Assembly: GCA_009711615.1 (NCBI GenBank)
Contig: VENI01000002.1
Coordinates: 1 to 64,000, forward strand
Direction of reading: 5' to 3'
DNA length: 64,000 bases
Source of the DNA: Bacillota bacterium
GTDB taxonomy: Bacteria; Bacillota; Desulfotomaculia; Desulfotomaculales; Desulfohalotomaculaceae
Shown: piece after piece, positions 36,727 to 46,145 of the stretch
Position numbering within the stretch: position 1 is the stretch's first letter
Layout: each line of letters opens with the position of its first letter
The notes under the pieces: model-generated
What the model was told of the DNA's origin: nothing
The model's database searches: none
What the model saw: the letters and a program-made list of their open reading frames with translations, nothing else
Position numbers and translations under genes: made by a program

Positions 36727-38195
36727 TTAATTTAAAGAGTATTGTCAGTAAGTTATGGCTGGCTATGACACTGTTGGTACTGATGGTCCTATTGTTTTCA
36801 GTGCTAGTTCAGTCAACCTTACTTAAGCGTACCTATTATAAACAGCAGGCCGATCAGCTTACTGGTACAGCACAAGTGTTGGCCAGTGAAATAGCCACAG
36901 AAACAAGTCTCAGTACAATAAAATATCAAATTGAGAATACCGCTAATGCTACTGGGGTTCATATTATGTTGCTAGATAAAGAAGGTAGTATTGTGTACAG
37001 TAGGGAGGGAAACAGAAAGGGTTGGAATGGCCGCGGAATGATGAGGGGCCAAATGCGTCATAGAATAAATGAACAGCGTGTTTGGCCAGAAGTAAATATG
37101 AGAAAAGTATTACAGGGTGAGACTGTTTCACAGGTAGGTAAGACCCCTTTGTTTGATACTGAAGTGCTAACGGTGGGTGTGCCTGTTAAAAGGGAAGAAA
37201 CTATATCTGGAATAATTTTGATGCATGCATCGTTACCGGCTATTACAACAAGGTTGAGGGCATTGCAGTATGTTGCTATTTATACTGCAATGGGTGGTGT
37301 GGTGCTTGCTACAATATTAAGTATGTTTATGTCTCGCTCCTTGGTAGGACCGCTATTGAAAATAAATAAAGCTGCCCGGGATATGGCCAGTGGTAACTAC
37401 AATCGTAAACTGAACATAAATAGTAGTGATGAAATCGGGGTGCTGGCCCAGTCCTTTAATACTTTATCCAATGAACTTCAGGAAAAGATAAATACACTGG
37501 AGAGAATTGATGAAACCAGGCGCGATTTTGTGGCCAGTATATCCCATGAACTACGGACTCCACTTACCATAGTGCAAGGTTACACCGAAGCACTACAGGA
37601 TGGTTTGGCAAAGGATGAACAGCAAAGGAATGAATATTTAAATTTTATTCAAGATGAGTTGGCTAGGTTACGACACTTGGTTAATGAATTGTTGGATTTA
37701 AGACGCCTGGAAACTGGGCAAATTAAAATATATTCTACCACCTTTAAAATACAAGATACCGCACAACGCTTAGTTAATGGCATGAAACCCATGGCAGAAG
37801 AAAAGGGCGTATTACTAACAACTAATTTAGAGGATATTTCTCCTGTGCAAGGTGATGAAAATCGATTATCACAGGTGTTAATAAATCTGTTAGACAATGC
37901 ACTTCACGTATGCGATAAAGAAGACATAATTACTGTTTCCGTGCATGAGAATGAAAAACGGGTGATAGTCAGTGTTAGTGATACTGGCCCGGGGATACCA
38001 CAAGAAGAATTGCCTCTGATATGGGATCGTTTTCATAAGGTAGATAAATCTCGCCTTAGGGATGGAGCAGGAACTGGTTTAGGGTTGGCTATTAGCAAAC
38101 AAATTGTAGAACTGCATGGAGGCAAAATTGAGGTGCATAGTGTGATAGGGCAGGGAACTACATTCAGTTTTAGTATATTTAAGGCAAACAAATAA
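36723..38195 (+). CDS. Membrane sensor histidine kinase
   Basis: 490 residues: membrane helices near 10-30 and 178-200 enclose an extracytoplasmic sensor domain with a Gly/Arg/Met-rich patch (GWNGRGMMRGQ). HAMP domain near 200-250, HisKA with phospho-acceptor in ASISHELRTPLT, and HATPase_c with NLLDNALH, DTGPGIP and GTGLGLAI. It phosphorylates the partner regulator encoded just upstream. The signal is unknown. Confidence 0.93.
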   Translation: MINLKSIVSKLWLAMTLLVLMVLLFSVLVQSTLLKRTYYKQQADQLTGTAQVLASEIATETSLSTIKYQIENTANATGVHIMLLDKEGSIVYSREGNRKGWNGRGMMRGQMRHRINEQRVWPEVNMRKVLQGETVSQVGKTPLFDTEVLTVGVPVKREETISGIILMHASLPAITTRLRALQYVAIYTAMGGVVLATILSMFMSRSLVGPLLKINKAARDMASGNYNRKLNINSSDEIGVLAQSFNTLSNELQEKINTLERIDETRRDFVASISHELRTPLTIVQGYTEALQDGLAKDEQQRNEYLNFIQDELARLRHLVNELLDLRRLETGQIKIYSTTFKIQDTAQRLVNGMKPMAEEKGVLLTTNLEDISPVQGDENRLSQVLINLLDNALHVCDKEDIITVSVHENEKRVIVSVSDTGPGIPQEELPLIWDRFHKVDKSRLRDGAGTGLGLAISKQIVELHGGKIEVHSVIGQGTTFSFSIFKANK

Positions 38196-38224
38196 ACACT
38201 GGAACTATTATTAGTTCCAGTGTT
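38195..38224. terminator. Terminator between the kinase and DUF2680 genes
   Basis: AACACTGGAACTA and TAGTTCCAGTGTT form a 13-bp perfect stem. T-rich sequence follows on the minus strand, so it mainly serves the DUF2680 gene and can also stop the kinase transcript. Confidence 0.8.
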
Positions 38225-38238
38225 AAAAAGTTCGTTAT

Positions 38239-38625
38239 TTATTGTACTGTTCCCTGGTTAGGTGTTTGCTGATAGTAAGGGCATCCTGACCAGTCACCGG
38301 TACCTGCACCCATGCCACGTCCATTTCCGTTATAACCTCTACCGCCACGGAGACCCATTGGCCCAAAGCTTTCCGGGTTTTGCTGTAGGTAATCCATACG
38401 CAGTTGCATATTATTCTTCATAAAGTCTGCTCTCTGATCATCAATTTGCCCTGCAGCTTTAAATTCATCAACCATCTGCATACGTAATTCAATCATCTGC
38501 TGTTGTAGTTGATTAATTTTTTTAGATTTATCAGCACTAAGGCCGTTTACAGTGGCAGCAAAGGCAGGAATGGCCAGCGCAAACACGGCAATCAATGCTA
38601 CAGTAATCATAATTTTTTTGTTCAT
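38239..38625 (-). CDS. Secreted DUF2680-type protein
   Basis: A 128-residue exported protein: signal peptide with cleavage near AFA-AT (residues 1-23), a helical DUF2680 segment (LSADKSKKINQLQQQMIELR onward to about 85), then a glycine/asparagine/arginine-rich tail with NGNGRGMGAG and one cysteine. The helical part resembles Spy/CpxP-like LTxxQ proteins in style. It converges on the two-component system, whose sensor domain carries a similar NGRGM patch. Confidence 0.75.
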   Translation of the reverse strand: MNKKIMITVALIAVFALAIPAFAATVNGLSADKSKKINQLQQQMIELRMQMVDEFKAAGQIDDQRADFMKNNMQLRMDYLQQNPESFGPMGLRGGRGYNGNGRGMGAGTGDWSGCPYYQQTPNQGTVQ

Positions 38626-38739
38626 TTAATTTCACCCCCTTTTTTAAATATGTACTCTTTGATAATAATATAAACAATAAATGTGGCAATTTGTTTATAG
38701 AAATGTCACGATTTTGTCACAATTAAGTGAGGTATTAAC

Positions 38740-39324
38740 ATGAGTAAACACAAATTTGACCCTAAAAGAATGGCCAAGCTAGATAGCCTGGAACGGAGAA
38801 AAATACTACCGCCGGAAAAAGTGCTGCAGCATTTTGGTATACAAGAAGGATGGAGCGTGGCAGATATTGGTTGTGGCGTTGGTTATTTCAGTTTGCCTAT
38901 ATCATCAATGCTGGGAGAGAACGGGACCTTGTATGCCCTTGATATTGAGGATGTTATGGTACAGGAAACCCAAAAAAGAGCGGAAGCTAAGGGAAGGAAA
39001 AATATAATATCTCTGCAATCTAAAGAAAATATATTACCTTTGGACAGCGATATTTTAGATGCAGCGTTAATGGTGTTTTTATATCACGAATTAAAACAGC
39101 CGGAATTATTTATAGAAGAAGTTTTAAGAGTTTTAAAGGTGGACGGTCTACTTTATATAGTGGATTGGAAGAAAAAGAAAACAGATAAAGGTCCACCAGT
39201 GGATCATAGAATCAGTGAAGAGGAAGTGACATCTACATTAAAACAGAATGGATTCATAGTGGAAGAAGTTATAGATTTATCAGATGCGCTATACGGCGTT
39301 AGAGCAATTAAGAATGTAGAATGA
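38740..39324 (+). CDS. Class I SAM-dependent methyltransferase
   Basis: A 194-residue methyltransferase of the Methyltransf_11/UbiE-like type with motif I DIGCGVGYFSLPIS, an acidic ribose-binding strand LYALDIED and motif IV-like DAALMVFLYHELK. Substrate unknown. It is monocistronic, followed by a hairpin at 39335-39364. Confidence 0.82.
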   Translation: MSKHKFDPKRMAKLDSLERRKILPPEKVLQHFGIQEGWSVADIGCGVGYFSLPISSMLGENGTLYALDIEDVMVQETQKRAEAKGRKNIISLQSKENILPLDSDILDAALMVFLYHELKQPELFIEEVLRVLKVDGLLYIVDWKKKKTDKGPPVDHRISEEEVTSTLKQNGFIVEEVIDLSDALYGVRAIKNVE

Positions 39325-39334
39325 ATAATGAAAA

Positions 39335-39364
39335 AAGAAGGCACGACGCTCCTGTGTGCCTTCT
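39335..39364 (+). terminator. Terminator after the methyltransferase gene
   Basis: AAGAAGGCAC and GTGCCTTCTT form a 10-bp stem, followed by CTATAG; U-run is weak. Confidence 0.65.
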
Positions 39365-39428
39365 TCTATAGAATGAACTTGTTTATATACAACTTGTCGG
39401 TAGGTGTTACCGATCTGTTACAGATTTT

Positions 39429-39463
39429 TATTCTAACTCCTAACTCCCCACTCCTAAATTCTG
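39429..39463 (-). repeat. Dispersed repeat, degenerate copy 5
   Basis: ATTCTAACTCCTAACTCC with CACTCCTAAATTCTG resembles the inverted CTGACTCCTGAATTCTG repeat with several substitutions. It lies just after the stop of the minus-strand activase gene. Confidence 0.45.
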
Positions 39464-39466
39464 CCC

Positions 39467-40420
39467 TTAAACTATATCCCATTTAGGGCATCTGTTGCCC
39501 CAGCGGCCTATTACTTTGTTCTCTTGGTAAATTTCCACAACTTCACAGGCGTTGGAGCAGCCATCGCACTCAAAACTGGTGGTATGATAAGGCATATTTG
39601 TAACGGCAAAACCTTTAAAGGATGTTTCTCCAGTAGTTTGTATTTCTTCCTTTGCCAGTTGTGCCGCACCGACGGCTCCCATTACATTAAAATATTTAGG
39701 TATAGTGATCGGTATACCTAACTCCCGTTCAAAAGCAGCTTTAATACCTAGGTTAGCTGCAACACCACCCTGGAATACCACTGGGGTTAAAATTTCCTTG
39801 CTTTTACCTACGTTGTTCAAATAGTTGCGCACCAAAGCTTCACACAGACCATTAACTATATCTGGAATACAATGTCCCATCTGCTGTTTGTGTATCATAT
39901 CTGACTCGGCAAATACGGTGCATCGTCCAGCAATACGAATTTGGTTATTGGACTCCAATGCTAACGCTCCAAAATCAGATATTTGAATATTTAAGCGGGA
40001 TGCCTGCTGATCTAAAAAAGATCCAGTCCCAGCGGCACAAACGGTATTCATGGCAAAATCAGTAACCACACCGTTTCGCATTATAATTATTTTAGAGTCT
40101 TGCCCGCCAATTTCCAATACAGTTTGCACATCAGGTACTAAAATAGATGCTGCCACTGCATGGGCAGTTATTTCATTTTTTATTACATCAGCACCGATTA
40201 TTACTCCTGCCAGGTAACGTCCACTGCCAGTTGTACCGGCGCCGGCAATTCTTACTTCGGGATCCAGCATAGAGGCAGCTTCCTTTAATCCGGTCTTGAT
40301 AGTTTCAATGGGGCGTCCATTGGTACGTAGATATAAATTAATTAGCACATTGTTATCATCGTCAACTACCACAATATTAGTACTGACAGATCCAACATCA
40401 ACACCTAAGTATGCTATCAT
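39467..40420 (-). CDS. Acyl-CoA dehydratase activase (HgdC/BcrA-D ATPase family)
   Basis: A 317-residue ASKHA-fold ATPase (YLGVDVGSVSTNIVV; GAGTTGSGR; EIGGQDSK) with the cluster-binding cysteines in NTVCAAGTGSFLDQQ and GRCTVFAESDMIH. Such proteins use ATP to drive a low-potential electron into 2-hydroxyacyl-CoA dehydratases or related double-cubane proteins. A C-terminal extension adds CDGCSNAC and a further cysteine, hinting at an extra metal site. It is the last gene of a three-gene operon with two DUF2229-type proteins. Confidence 0.85.
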   Translation of the reverse strand: MIAYLGVDVGSVSTNIVVVDDDNNVLINLYLRTNGRPIETIKTGLKEAASMLDPEVRIAGAGTTGSGRYLAGVIIGADVIKNEITAHAVAASILVPDVQTVLEIGGQDSKIIIMRNGVVTDFAMNTVCAAGTGSFLDQQASRLNIQISDFGALALESNNQIRIAGRCTVFAESDMIHKQQMGHCIPDIVNGLCEALVRNYLNNVGKSKEILTPVVFQGGVAANLGIKAAFERELGIPITIPKYFNVMGAVGAAQLAKEEIQTTGETSFKGFAVTNMPYHTTSFECDGCSNACEVVEIYQENKVIGRWGNRCPKWDIV

Positions 40421-40445
40421 GAAGATTCCTTCCTATCGAGTTATT

Positions 40446-41561
40446 TTAATTTAAAGTAGTAGCGGTTTGACTAATAGAAATATTTTGTTTTTTGCGTTTT
40501 AATAAATCAACAAATGCTTCTAGACGAGTGACCATGCCAGCTTTACCGGTTTGCTCATCCAGGAAGAAAGTTAGTACCGGTATATCATGTAGTTTACTTA
40601 CTTTAGGCAAGATGGTGCGAGCCACAATTTCTGGTATGCAAGTGAAGGGGGCAATTTGTATCACACCATCAAATTTTCGTTTACCATAAATTACTGTATG
40701 ACCTATGGTATCACGACCATGTCCGCCAATTAATTCTGGTAGATATGGCTGAGCTGCCTCTGTTACAGTCATTAATTCTTCGGTGTTTTTTTGCAGGTTA
40801 TCAACAGTCCAGCCAGTAAGAAACAAGGAACGCTCCACTTCGACTCCCATGTGACCCAATGTTTCTTCTATTTCCAAGTTGCTGGCTGGTTCCAAAAGAA
40901 CATATATTTCGCCAACTAAACCCACCTTTATTACTTTACGTTCAGAATCCTGGGGTATATCATTAAAAGCCTTGACACCTTCAGCTTCCGCAACTTTTAT
41001 TTCCGTATGGGTACGGGCTTCATCTAACCAGCGTTGGGCTTGAAGGTAAACCTTGCTGGTGGTACCTCGCTTTAATTCCCGTGGCCGGATTTGATGGCTT
41101 AATTTTTCCATGTGGTCTAAAGCCTTTAATTTGTGCCAACCTCTTTTAAGCAATTTAATTATTGAACTAATTGATAATTTGGCATTGTTTAAACTTTGTA
41201 CCTTGCGATAAAAATCTATAGGATGTCTTTTTGGGGGTTCAAAACAAATTAAATTGACATTATAGCCTAGATTGTGCAATATAGCCTGATGAAGGTGTGC
41301 ATAATGACCTGCACGGCAGGGACCAACACCGCCTGAAGTTACAATGGTATCCATGCCTTTTGCTACAGTTTGTAAATATGTACCAAGCAGGACTTTATAA
41401 GGTAAACAGGCAAACTCCGGAGCATATTTAACCCCCAAATCTAACGTTTCTTTACCAGGTCTTGGGGGTATAATTACTTCATTGCCCATTTCTTCCATTG
41501 CCATTTTAAAAGCTATGTATGAATGCCCCATATGAGGAAATGTAACTTTACGCATTAACAT
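40446..41561 (-). CDS. DUF2229/CoA-dehydratase-like protein, activase partner 2
   Basis: A 371-residue protein of the 2-hydroxyglutaryl-CoA dehydratase D-component/DUF2229 superfamily. Conserved cysteines lie in EFACLPYKV, GGVGPCRAGHY and APFTCIPEI. These domains are normally the C-terminal half of very large activase fusion proteins; here they are separate. It overlaps the upstream gene by 14 bases and is 25 bases before the activase. The substrate of the complex is unknown. Confidence 0.78.
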   Translation of the reverse strand: MLMRKVTFPHMGHSYIAFKMAMEEMGNEVIIPPRPGKETLDLGVKYAPEFACLPYKVLLGTYLQTVAKGMDTIVTSGGVGPCRAGHYAHLHQAILHNLGYNVNLICFEPPKRHPIDFYRKVQSLNNAKLSISSIIKLLKRGWHKLKALDHMEKLSHQIRPRELKRGTTSKVYLQAQRWLDEARTHTEIKVAEAEGVKAFNDIPQDSERKVIKVGLVGEIYVLLEPASNLEIEETLGHMGVEVERSLFLTGWTVDNLQKNTEELMTVTEAAQPYLPELIGGHGRDTIGHTVIYGKRKFDGVIQIAPFTCIPEIVARTILPKVSKLHDIPVLTFFLDEQTGKAGMVTRLEAFVDLLKRKKQNISISQTATTLN

Positions 41562-42537
41562 CAGCCTCTTTCTTTCGTTTTACCATATCTACAAATGCTT
41601 CTAAACGAGTGGCTAAACCTGCTTCGCCGCTGTGTTCATCTATGGTAACACTCATAAAGGGTATATCCGGATATTGCTTTGATTTTAATTCCATATATTT
41701 ATCCACCATGGAGTCCGGGCCGCAACCAAACGCCGTTAAGTGAATAATACCGTCTACACCACCATGTTCAAAGAAATGGTAAGAAGACCTAAGCACTTTA
41801 TCGCTAAAAGTCCAGAACATATCCTTTGGTAACATAGTATTGGCCTTGTTTACCCAAGTGTCTGGAAGTTGTTCCAGCGTTACCGTTTCTACACCCAGGT
41901 GGTTTAATTTTGTAAGCAAATTTACACTGACATAGTTGTCATAAACTATATATGGGTACCCTAGAACAGCAAAGCGCAATGAATAATTATGGGACATTTT
42001 CTGTTTTGAATTATTATTTTTTAATATTGTCATGGCTACACTTGGTAGATAACCCTCTTTTACTAAGTCTTGATACTTACTCAAGTTTCCCTTTGCTTTA
42101 AGATATGCTTTAAATATTTTGCATTTACTGTTAGAAAAGCGTTTTCCAATATGGTAAAAAGTTTTCCATACAGCAAAATGGTTGCCTCTAACATCTATCC
42201 GGTTATCTATAATCTCAGGCAATCCATCTAAAGAATGCTTAATCATGTCAGATAGGGCTAAAAACTTGGGACAATATATTGTTTTCTTATTTAAACAAAC
42301 TACCCGGGGTATAAATAAATAATCTACCTTATCTTTAATAGTTTGTACATGACCAAAAAAGACCTTAATAGGAACGCAGGCATCAGCAAGAGCTTCACGT
42401 ACTCCGGCATCAATTACCTTCCGAGAGGTGCTATCAGAAGTAACAACTTCCACTCCTAGTTCATCAAAAAATGTTTCTATCATAGGATAATAGTTATAAT
42501 AAAATAGTGTCTTAGGTATGCCAACTTTAATAGTCAA
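41548..42537 (-). CDS. DUF2229/CoA-dehydratase-like protein, activase partner 1
   Basis: A 329-residue paralogue-like partner of the next gene, with DUF2229-type start (IKVGIPKTLFYYNYYPMIET) and cysteines in ADACVPIKV, VCLNKKTIYCPKF and TAFGCGPDSMVDKYM. The ending EHSGEAGLATRLEAFVDMVK is strikingly similar to the end of the next protein (DEQTGKAGMVTRLEAFVDLLK), so the two genes probably arose by splitting or duplication. TTG 42537 with AAGGGAAG is the start. Confidence 0.78.
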   Translation of the reverse strand: MTIKVGIPKTLFYYNYYPMIETFFDELGVEVVTSDSTSRKVIDAGVREALADACVPIKVFFGHVQTIKDKVDYLFIPRVVCLNKKTIYCPKFLALSDMIKHSLDGLPEIIDNRIDVRGNHFAVWKTFYHIGKRFSNSKCKIFKAYLKAKGNLSKYQDLVKEGYLPSVAMTILKNNNSKQKMSHNYSLRFAVLGYPYIVYDNYVSVNLLTKLNHLGVETVTLEQLPDTWVNKANTMLPKDMFWTFSDKVLRSSYHFFEHGGVDGIIHLTAFGCGPDSMVDKYMELKSKQYPDIPFMSVTIDEHSGEAGLATRLEAFVDMVKRKKEADVNA

Positions 42538-42681
42538 ATTTTGTTCTTCCCTTCAAAATAGTGTATTATATGTTAATGGAGGAAAGTTATGTTATACTTA
42601 ATTAAATATTAAATAATTCTACAAATATGAAATAACTCCTGCCAAAAGGTTAAAGCTTGCAAATGGAGAGTGATAAAAATT

Positions 42682-43212
42682 ATGAAACTTACAGAAAAAA
42701 CAATTTCATCTCAAATGCTGCATAAAGGAAAGGTAGTAAATTTAAGGATTGATTCCGTAGAACTACCCAACGGTAAACTAGGAGCTCGGGAAGTAGTTGA
42801 GCATTCCGGTGCTGTGGCAGTAGTACCTGTAACAGCAAGTGGGGAAGTGTTAATGGTCAGGCAGTTCCGTTATCCGGCTCAAAAAGAACTATTGGAAATA
42901 CCTGCCGGAAAACTAGATCCGGGAGAGTCTCCCGAAGAGTGTGTAAAAAGGGAACTGCTAGAAGAAACAGGTATGAATGCTGGTAATATAACCAAACTAT
43001 TTAGTTGTTACAGCAGTCCTGGGTTTAGTGATGAAGTAATTCATATATATTTAGCAACAGACCTGAAATATCATGGCCAGCAATTGGATGAAGATGAATT
43101 TGTTGAAATTGAGAAATTCAAATTCGATGAAATTGTTGATAAAGTATATAATGGAACAATTCAGGATGCTAAAACTATTGCAGGTATCCTGGCAGCGGTT
43201 AATAAACGCTAA
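42682..43212 (+). CDS. nudF: ADP-ribose pyrophosphatase (NUDIX)
   Basis: A 176-residue NUDIX hydrolase. The NUDIX box is complete (GKLDPGESPEECVKRELLEE, with TG following), and the region after it (YSSPGFSDEVIHIYLA) fits the ADP-ribose pyrophosphatase subfamily. It recycles ADP-ribose to AMP and ribose 5-phosphate. ATG 42682 is preferred over GTG 42670. Confidence 0.9.
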   Translation: MKLTEKTISSQMLHKGKVVNLRIDSVELPNGKLGAREVVEHSGAVAVVPVTASGEVLMVRQFRYPAQKELLEIPAGKLDPGESPEECVKRELLEETGMNAGNITKLFSCYSSPGFSDEVIHIYLATDLKYHGQQLDEDEFVEIEKFKFDEIVDKVYNGTIQDAKTIAGILAAVNKR

Positions 43213-43213
43213 T

Positions 43214-43250
43214 AAAAATCTAACCAAGCGAGTTGCCCGGTTAGATTTTT
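43214..43250. terminator. Bidirectional terminator between nudF and minC
   Basis: AAAAATCTAACC and GGTTAGATTTTT form a 12-bp stem; its right arm overlaps the minC stop. Confidence 0.85.
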
Positions 43251-43888
43251 GTTGGTATATATTTTTCCACCGTAATTTGATCCTTTTGTAATCTGGCTAC
43301 TTCTGGATGCGGGGGTTCATCATCGGGAGAAGTAACAATTGCACTACCAATTCTTAGTTGGGTAGGGCATAGCTTACTGGCCACCACTTTTGCATCTTGA
43401 TCTCCGGAGGCACCGGCATGAACCACTCCGCTTAAACGCCCCAATACCATTACATTGCCACCAGCGATGATTTCTGCTCCGGCATGTACATCCCCCATAA
43501 TAACTACATTACCATCGTACTTAATACTGTGACCAGATCGAAGTGTTCTTCTAATTAATAAAGTTTGTTCACCTGGTGGCGTTTTTGAATCTCTACCACC
43601 TCTTTGGGAAGTGCTGTCATTATTACTTCTTGATGCTAAATTAGGTAACTCAATTTTTTCATCAGTACGAACCAAGCCGTATTGGGAGCAAATTTCTTCA
43701 ATTTCCGATTTTTTATTATCAGGAATGGTATTATTATTTTCTATTGTAAATTTTGCACCTTTAAAGAATCCCTTAGCAGAAGACATCTTTTTATGAAGAT
43801 AATCTTTTACCTCGTCATAATCCGCTTCAGAATCGAATAAGATTACAAGGCCGCTGCGGGTTCCTTTAATATTGACAGGTTGCCCCAT
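43241..43888 (-). CDS. minC: Septum site-determining protein MinC
   Basis: Inhibits FtsZ assembly away from midcell. 215 residues: N-terminal MinC domain (VNIKGTRSGLVILFDSEADY), variable linker, and C-terminal beta-helix (RSGHSIKYDGNVVIMGDVHA, GGNVMVLGRLSGVVHAG). ATG 43888 with GAAAGGGG is preferred to the in-frame ATG 43921. minD is not adjacent, unlike the usual minC-minD operon. Confidence 0.92.
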   Translation of the reverse strand: MGQPVNIKGTRSGLVILFDSEADYDEVKDYLHKKMSSAKGFFKGAKFTIENNNTIPDNKKSEIEEICSQYGLVRTDEKIELPNLASRSNNDSTSQRGGRDSKTPPGEQTLLIRRTLRSGHSIKYDGNVVIMGDVHAGAEIIAGGNVMVLGRLSGVVHAGASGDQDAKVVASKLCPTQLRIGSAIVTSPDDEPPHPEVARLQKDQITVEKYIPTKI

Positions 43889-44114
43889 AATAGTGACCCC
43901 TTTCTTTCCAAAAATTTGCATTTATAATAGCATTTTCGACCCGTGTTGATATATTCCTTCTTATGCAGTAAAAAAATATCATTTTATTGTTCTTTTTACA
44001 TCCGCAGGAACATTTACCCAAATTATTGAAGGATATATAATAAATACATAGAAGTAATAATATTTAATAATATTCTGAAAAAAATAGTATCAGTTTTTTG
44101 ACAGGAGGCTTATT

Positions 44115-45767
44115 ATGACGCAGTATCCGCACAATATGACCAATTATGAGGAGACTTATCAAAACTTTGAGTGGAATACCCCAGAATATTTTAACTTTGC
44201 TGCTGACGTAGTTGACAAGTGGGCGGAGGACCCAGAAAAATTAGCTATTATTTGGATTGATGAGCAGGGTACAGAAATAAGACACACATTTGAACAAATA
44301 AGTGAACAATCATGTCGTTTGGCTAATGTTCTTAAGCAAAATGGCGTTAAACAAGGTGATAGTGTAATTATTATTCTTCCAAGACTGATAGAATGGTGGG
44401 AATCAATGACTGCCTGTATCAGGATGGGTGCAATAATTAGTCCAGGTACAATACAACTTACTTCTAAAGATATAGAATTCAGAGTGAAATCTGCAGAGGC
44501 AGTGGCTGTTATAACTGATGAAAGTAATGCTAGTAAAGTTGACGAAATTGCCGCTAATTGCCCAACGCTTAAAACAAAGTTGGTAGTAGGGAAAAATGAA
44601 GGCTGGATTAGTTATAAATCAGCAGTTGAGAACACAACCAGTAACTTCCCGGAAGTAAAAACAAAGGGAAGTGACGGCGCACTGTTGTTCTTTACTTCTG
44701 GTACTACCGGATATCCTAAAATGACACTTCATACCCATATTAGCTATCCATATGCGCACAAGGTGACTGGCAAATATTGGCTTGATTTAAACCAAGATGA
44801 TTTGCACTGGAACTTGTCAGATACTGGCTGGGGCAAGGCAGCTTGGAGCAGTTTATTTGGTCCTTGGCACCAGGGTGCATGCTTATTTATACATCATGAA
44901 GTGGGGAAATTTAATCCCAAGAAAATGTTGGAGTTGCTACAAAATTACCCAATTACTACACTATGTGCAGCCCCGACCATCTACCGTATGTTAGTTCTGG
45001 AAGACTTAGACCAATACCAGTTTTCTAATTTGAGACATTGTGTAGGTGCAGGAGAACCTTTGAACCCTGATGTTATTAATATTTGGCGACAGCATACTGG
45101 GCTAACCATTAGAGACGGATATGGGCAAACAGAAACAGTACTTGTTCTGGCAAATTTTCCATGTCTAGAAGTTAGAAATGGTGCTATGGGAAAACCCACA
45201 CCAGGATTTAAAGTTGCTATCATAGATGAAACAGGTTCAGAGCTACCTTCTGGTAAAGAAGGAGATATTGCCATAGAAATTGAACCAGATCCGCCAGCGG
45301 GTATATTTAAAGAATATTGGCATGACCCATTAAAGACACTCTCTACCCACCGGGGACGTTGGTATGTAACTGGCGATAGAGGGGTTAAGGATGAGGATGG
45401 ATATTTTTGGTTTGTGGGCAGAGCTGATGACGTTATACTTACGGCAGGATATAGAGTAGGCCCATTCGAAGTGGAAAGTGCCTTAATAGAGCACCAAGCA
45501 GTTGCCGAATCAGCTGTTGTAGCTAGTCCTGATGAATTACGTGGAGAAATCGTGAAAGCTTATGTTGTACTTGCGGAAGGTTATCAACCATCTTTAGAAC
45601 TGATTCAAGAATTAAAAAATCACGTTAAAAAAACCACAGCACCATACAAATATCCAAGGGAAATTGAGTTTATAGAGTCACTTCCAAAAACAGTTAGTGG
45701 GAAAATTAGAAGGGTACAGTTAAGAGAAATGGAAAGAATGAAAAATGATTTACCGCCACTAAGATAA
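44115..45767 (+). CDS. AMP-forming acyl-CoA synthetase (medium-chain/acetyl type)
   Basis: A 550-residue ANL-superfamily enzyme that makes acyl-AMP and then acyl-CoA. Motifs: LLFFTSGTTGYPKM (P-loop), DGYGQTET (A5), WYVTGDRG (A7) and the catalytic lysine in PKTVSGKIRR (A10). Domain style resembles ACSM-type acetyl/medium-chain synthetases. That lysine is the site acetylated by AcuA-type enzymes in related synthetases, and acuA is encoded 10 kb away. ACAGGAGG precedes ATG 44115. Confidence 0.9.
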   Translation: MTQYPHNMTNYEETYQNFEWNTPEYFNFAADVVDKWAEDPEKLAIIWIDEQGTEIRHTFEQISEQSCRLANVLKQNGVKQGDSVIIILPRLIEWWESMTACIRMGAIISPGTIQLTSKDIEFRVKSAEAVAVITDESNASKVDEIAANCPTLKTKLVVGKNEGWISYKSAVENTTSNFPEVKTKGSDGALLFFTSGTTGYPKMTLHTHISYPYAHKVTGKYWLDLNQDDLHWNLSDTGWGKAAWSSLFGPWHQGACLFIHHEVGKFNPKKMLELLQNYPITTLCAAPTIYRMLVLEDLDQYQFSNLRHCVGAGEPLNPDVINIWRQHTGLTIRDGYGQTETVLVLANFPCLEVRNGAMGKPTPGFKVAIIDETGSELPSGKEGDIAIEIEPDPPAGIFKEYWHDPLKTLSTHRGRWYVTGDRGVKDEDGYFWFVGRADDVILTAGYRVGPFEVESALIEHQAVAESAVVASPDELRGEIVKAYVVLAEGYQPSLELIQELKNHVKKTTAPYKYPREIEFIESLPKTVSGKIRRVQLREMERMKNDLPPLR

Positions 45768-45795
45768 ATAGATATTTGAGAGTAGTAAGAGTAGT

Positions 45796-45840
45796 AAATG
45801 ATTAAAAAGCCAGAGGTTACCTCTGGCTTTTTAATCATTT
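45796..45840. terminator. Bidirectional terminator, 21-bp stem
   Basis: AAATGATTAAAAAGCCAGAGG-type arm with its exact reverse complement around a TTA loop; the right arm contains the stop of the minus-strand Cys-rich gene. Confidence 0.92.
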
Positions 45841-46076
45841 GCAGCATATCTACAAAAGATTTTGCACTTGGGAGAAAAATATGATGATACACATTCGTCG
45901 GGATAACCCGGTAATGCAGCATAACAGGCCGGGGTATTTTTGGGCCTGGCATACTTGCAGTTAACACATACCGGTGAACAACCAAAGCGCAAACAAATAC
46001 TTCCTCTAGTGCCTATCTTTACAGGATAGTAACAATGTGGCATTGGTAATTCTTTGTTAATAGCCCGGCTAGTCAT
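45831..46076 (-). CDS. Small cysteine-rich protein
   Basis: An 81-residue protein with nine cysteines spread over its central and C-terminal parts (GSICLRFGCSPVCVNCKYAR, PKCKIFCRY), no membrane helix or signal peptide. The density of cysteines suggests metal or iron-sulfur binding. GGAGGTGG selects ATG 46076. Family not recognised; function unknown. Confidence 0.65.
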   Translation of the reverse strand: MTSRAINKELPMPHCYYPVKIGTRGSICLRFGCSPVCVNCKYARPKNTPACYAALPGYPDECVSSYFSPKCKIFCRYAAND

Positions 46077-46145
46077 TTTAACCACCTCCGGGTATATCTA
46101 GTCAATTGAATACTTATTATAACTTAAAAACCCGGAATGGTAAAG

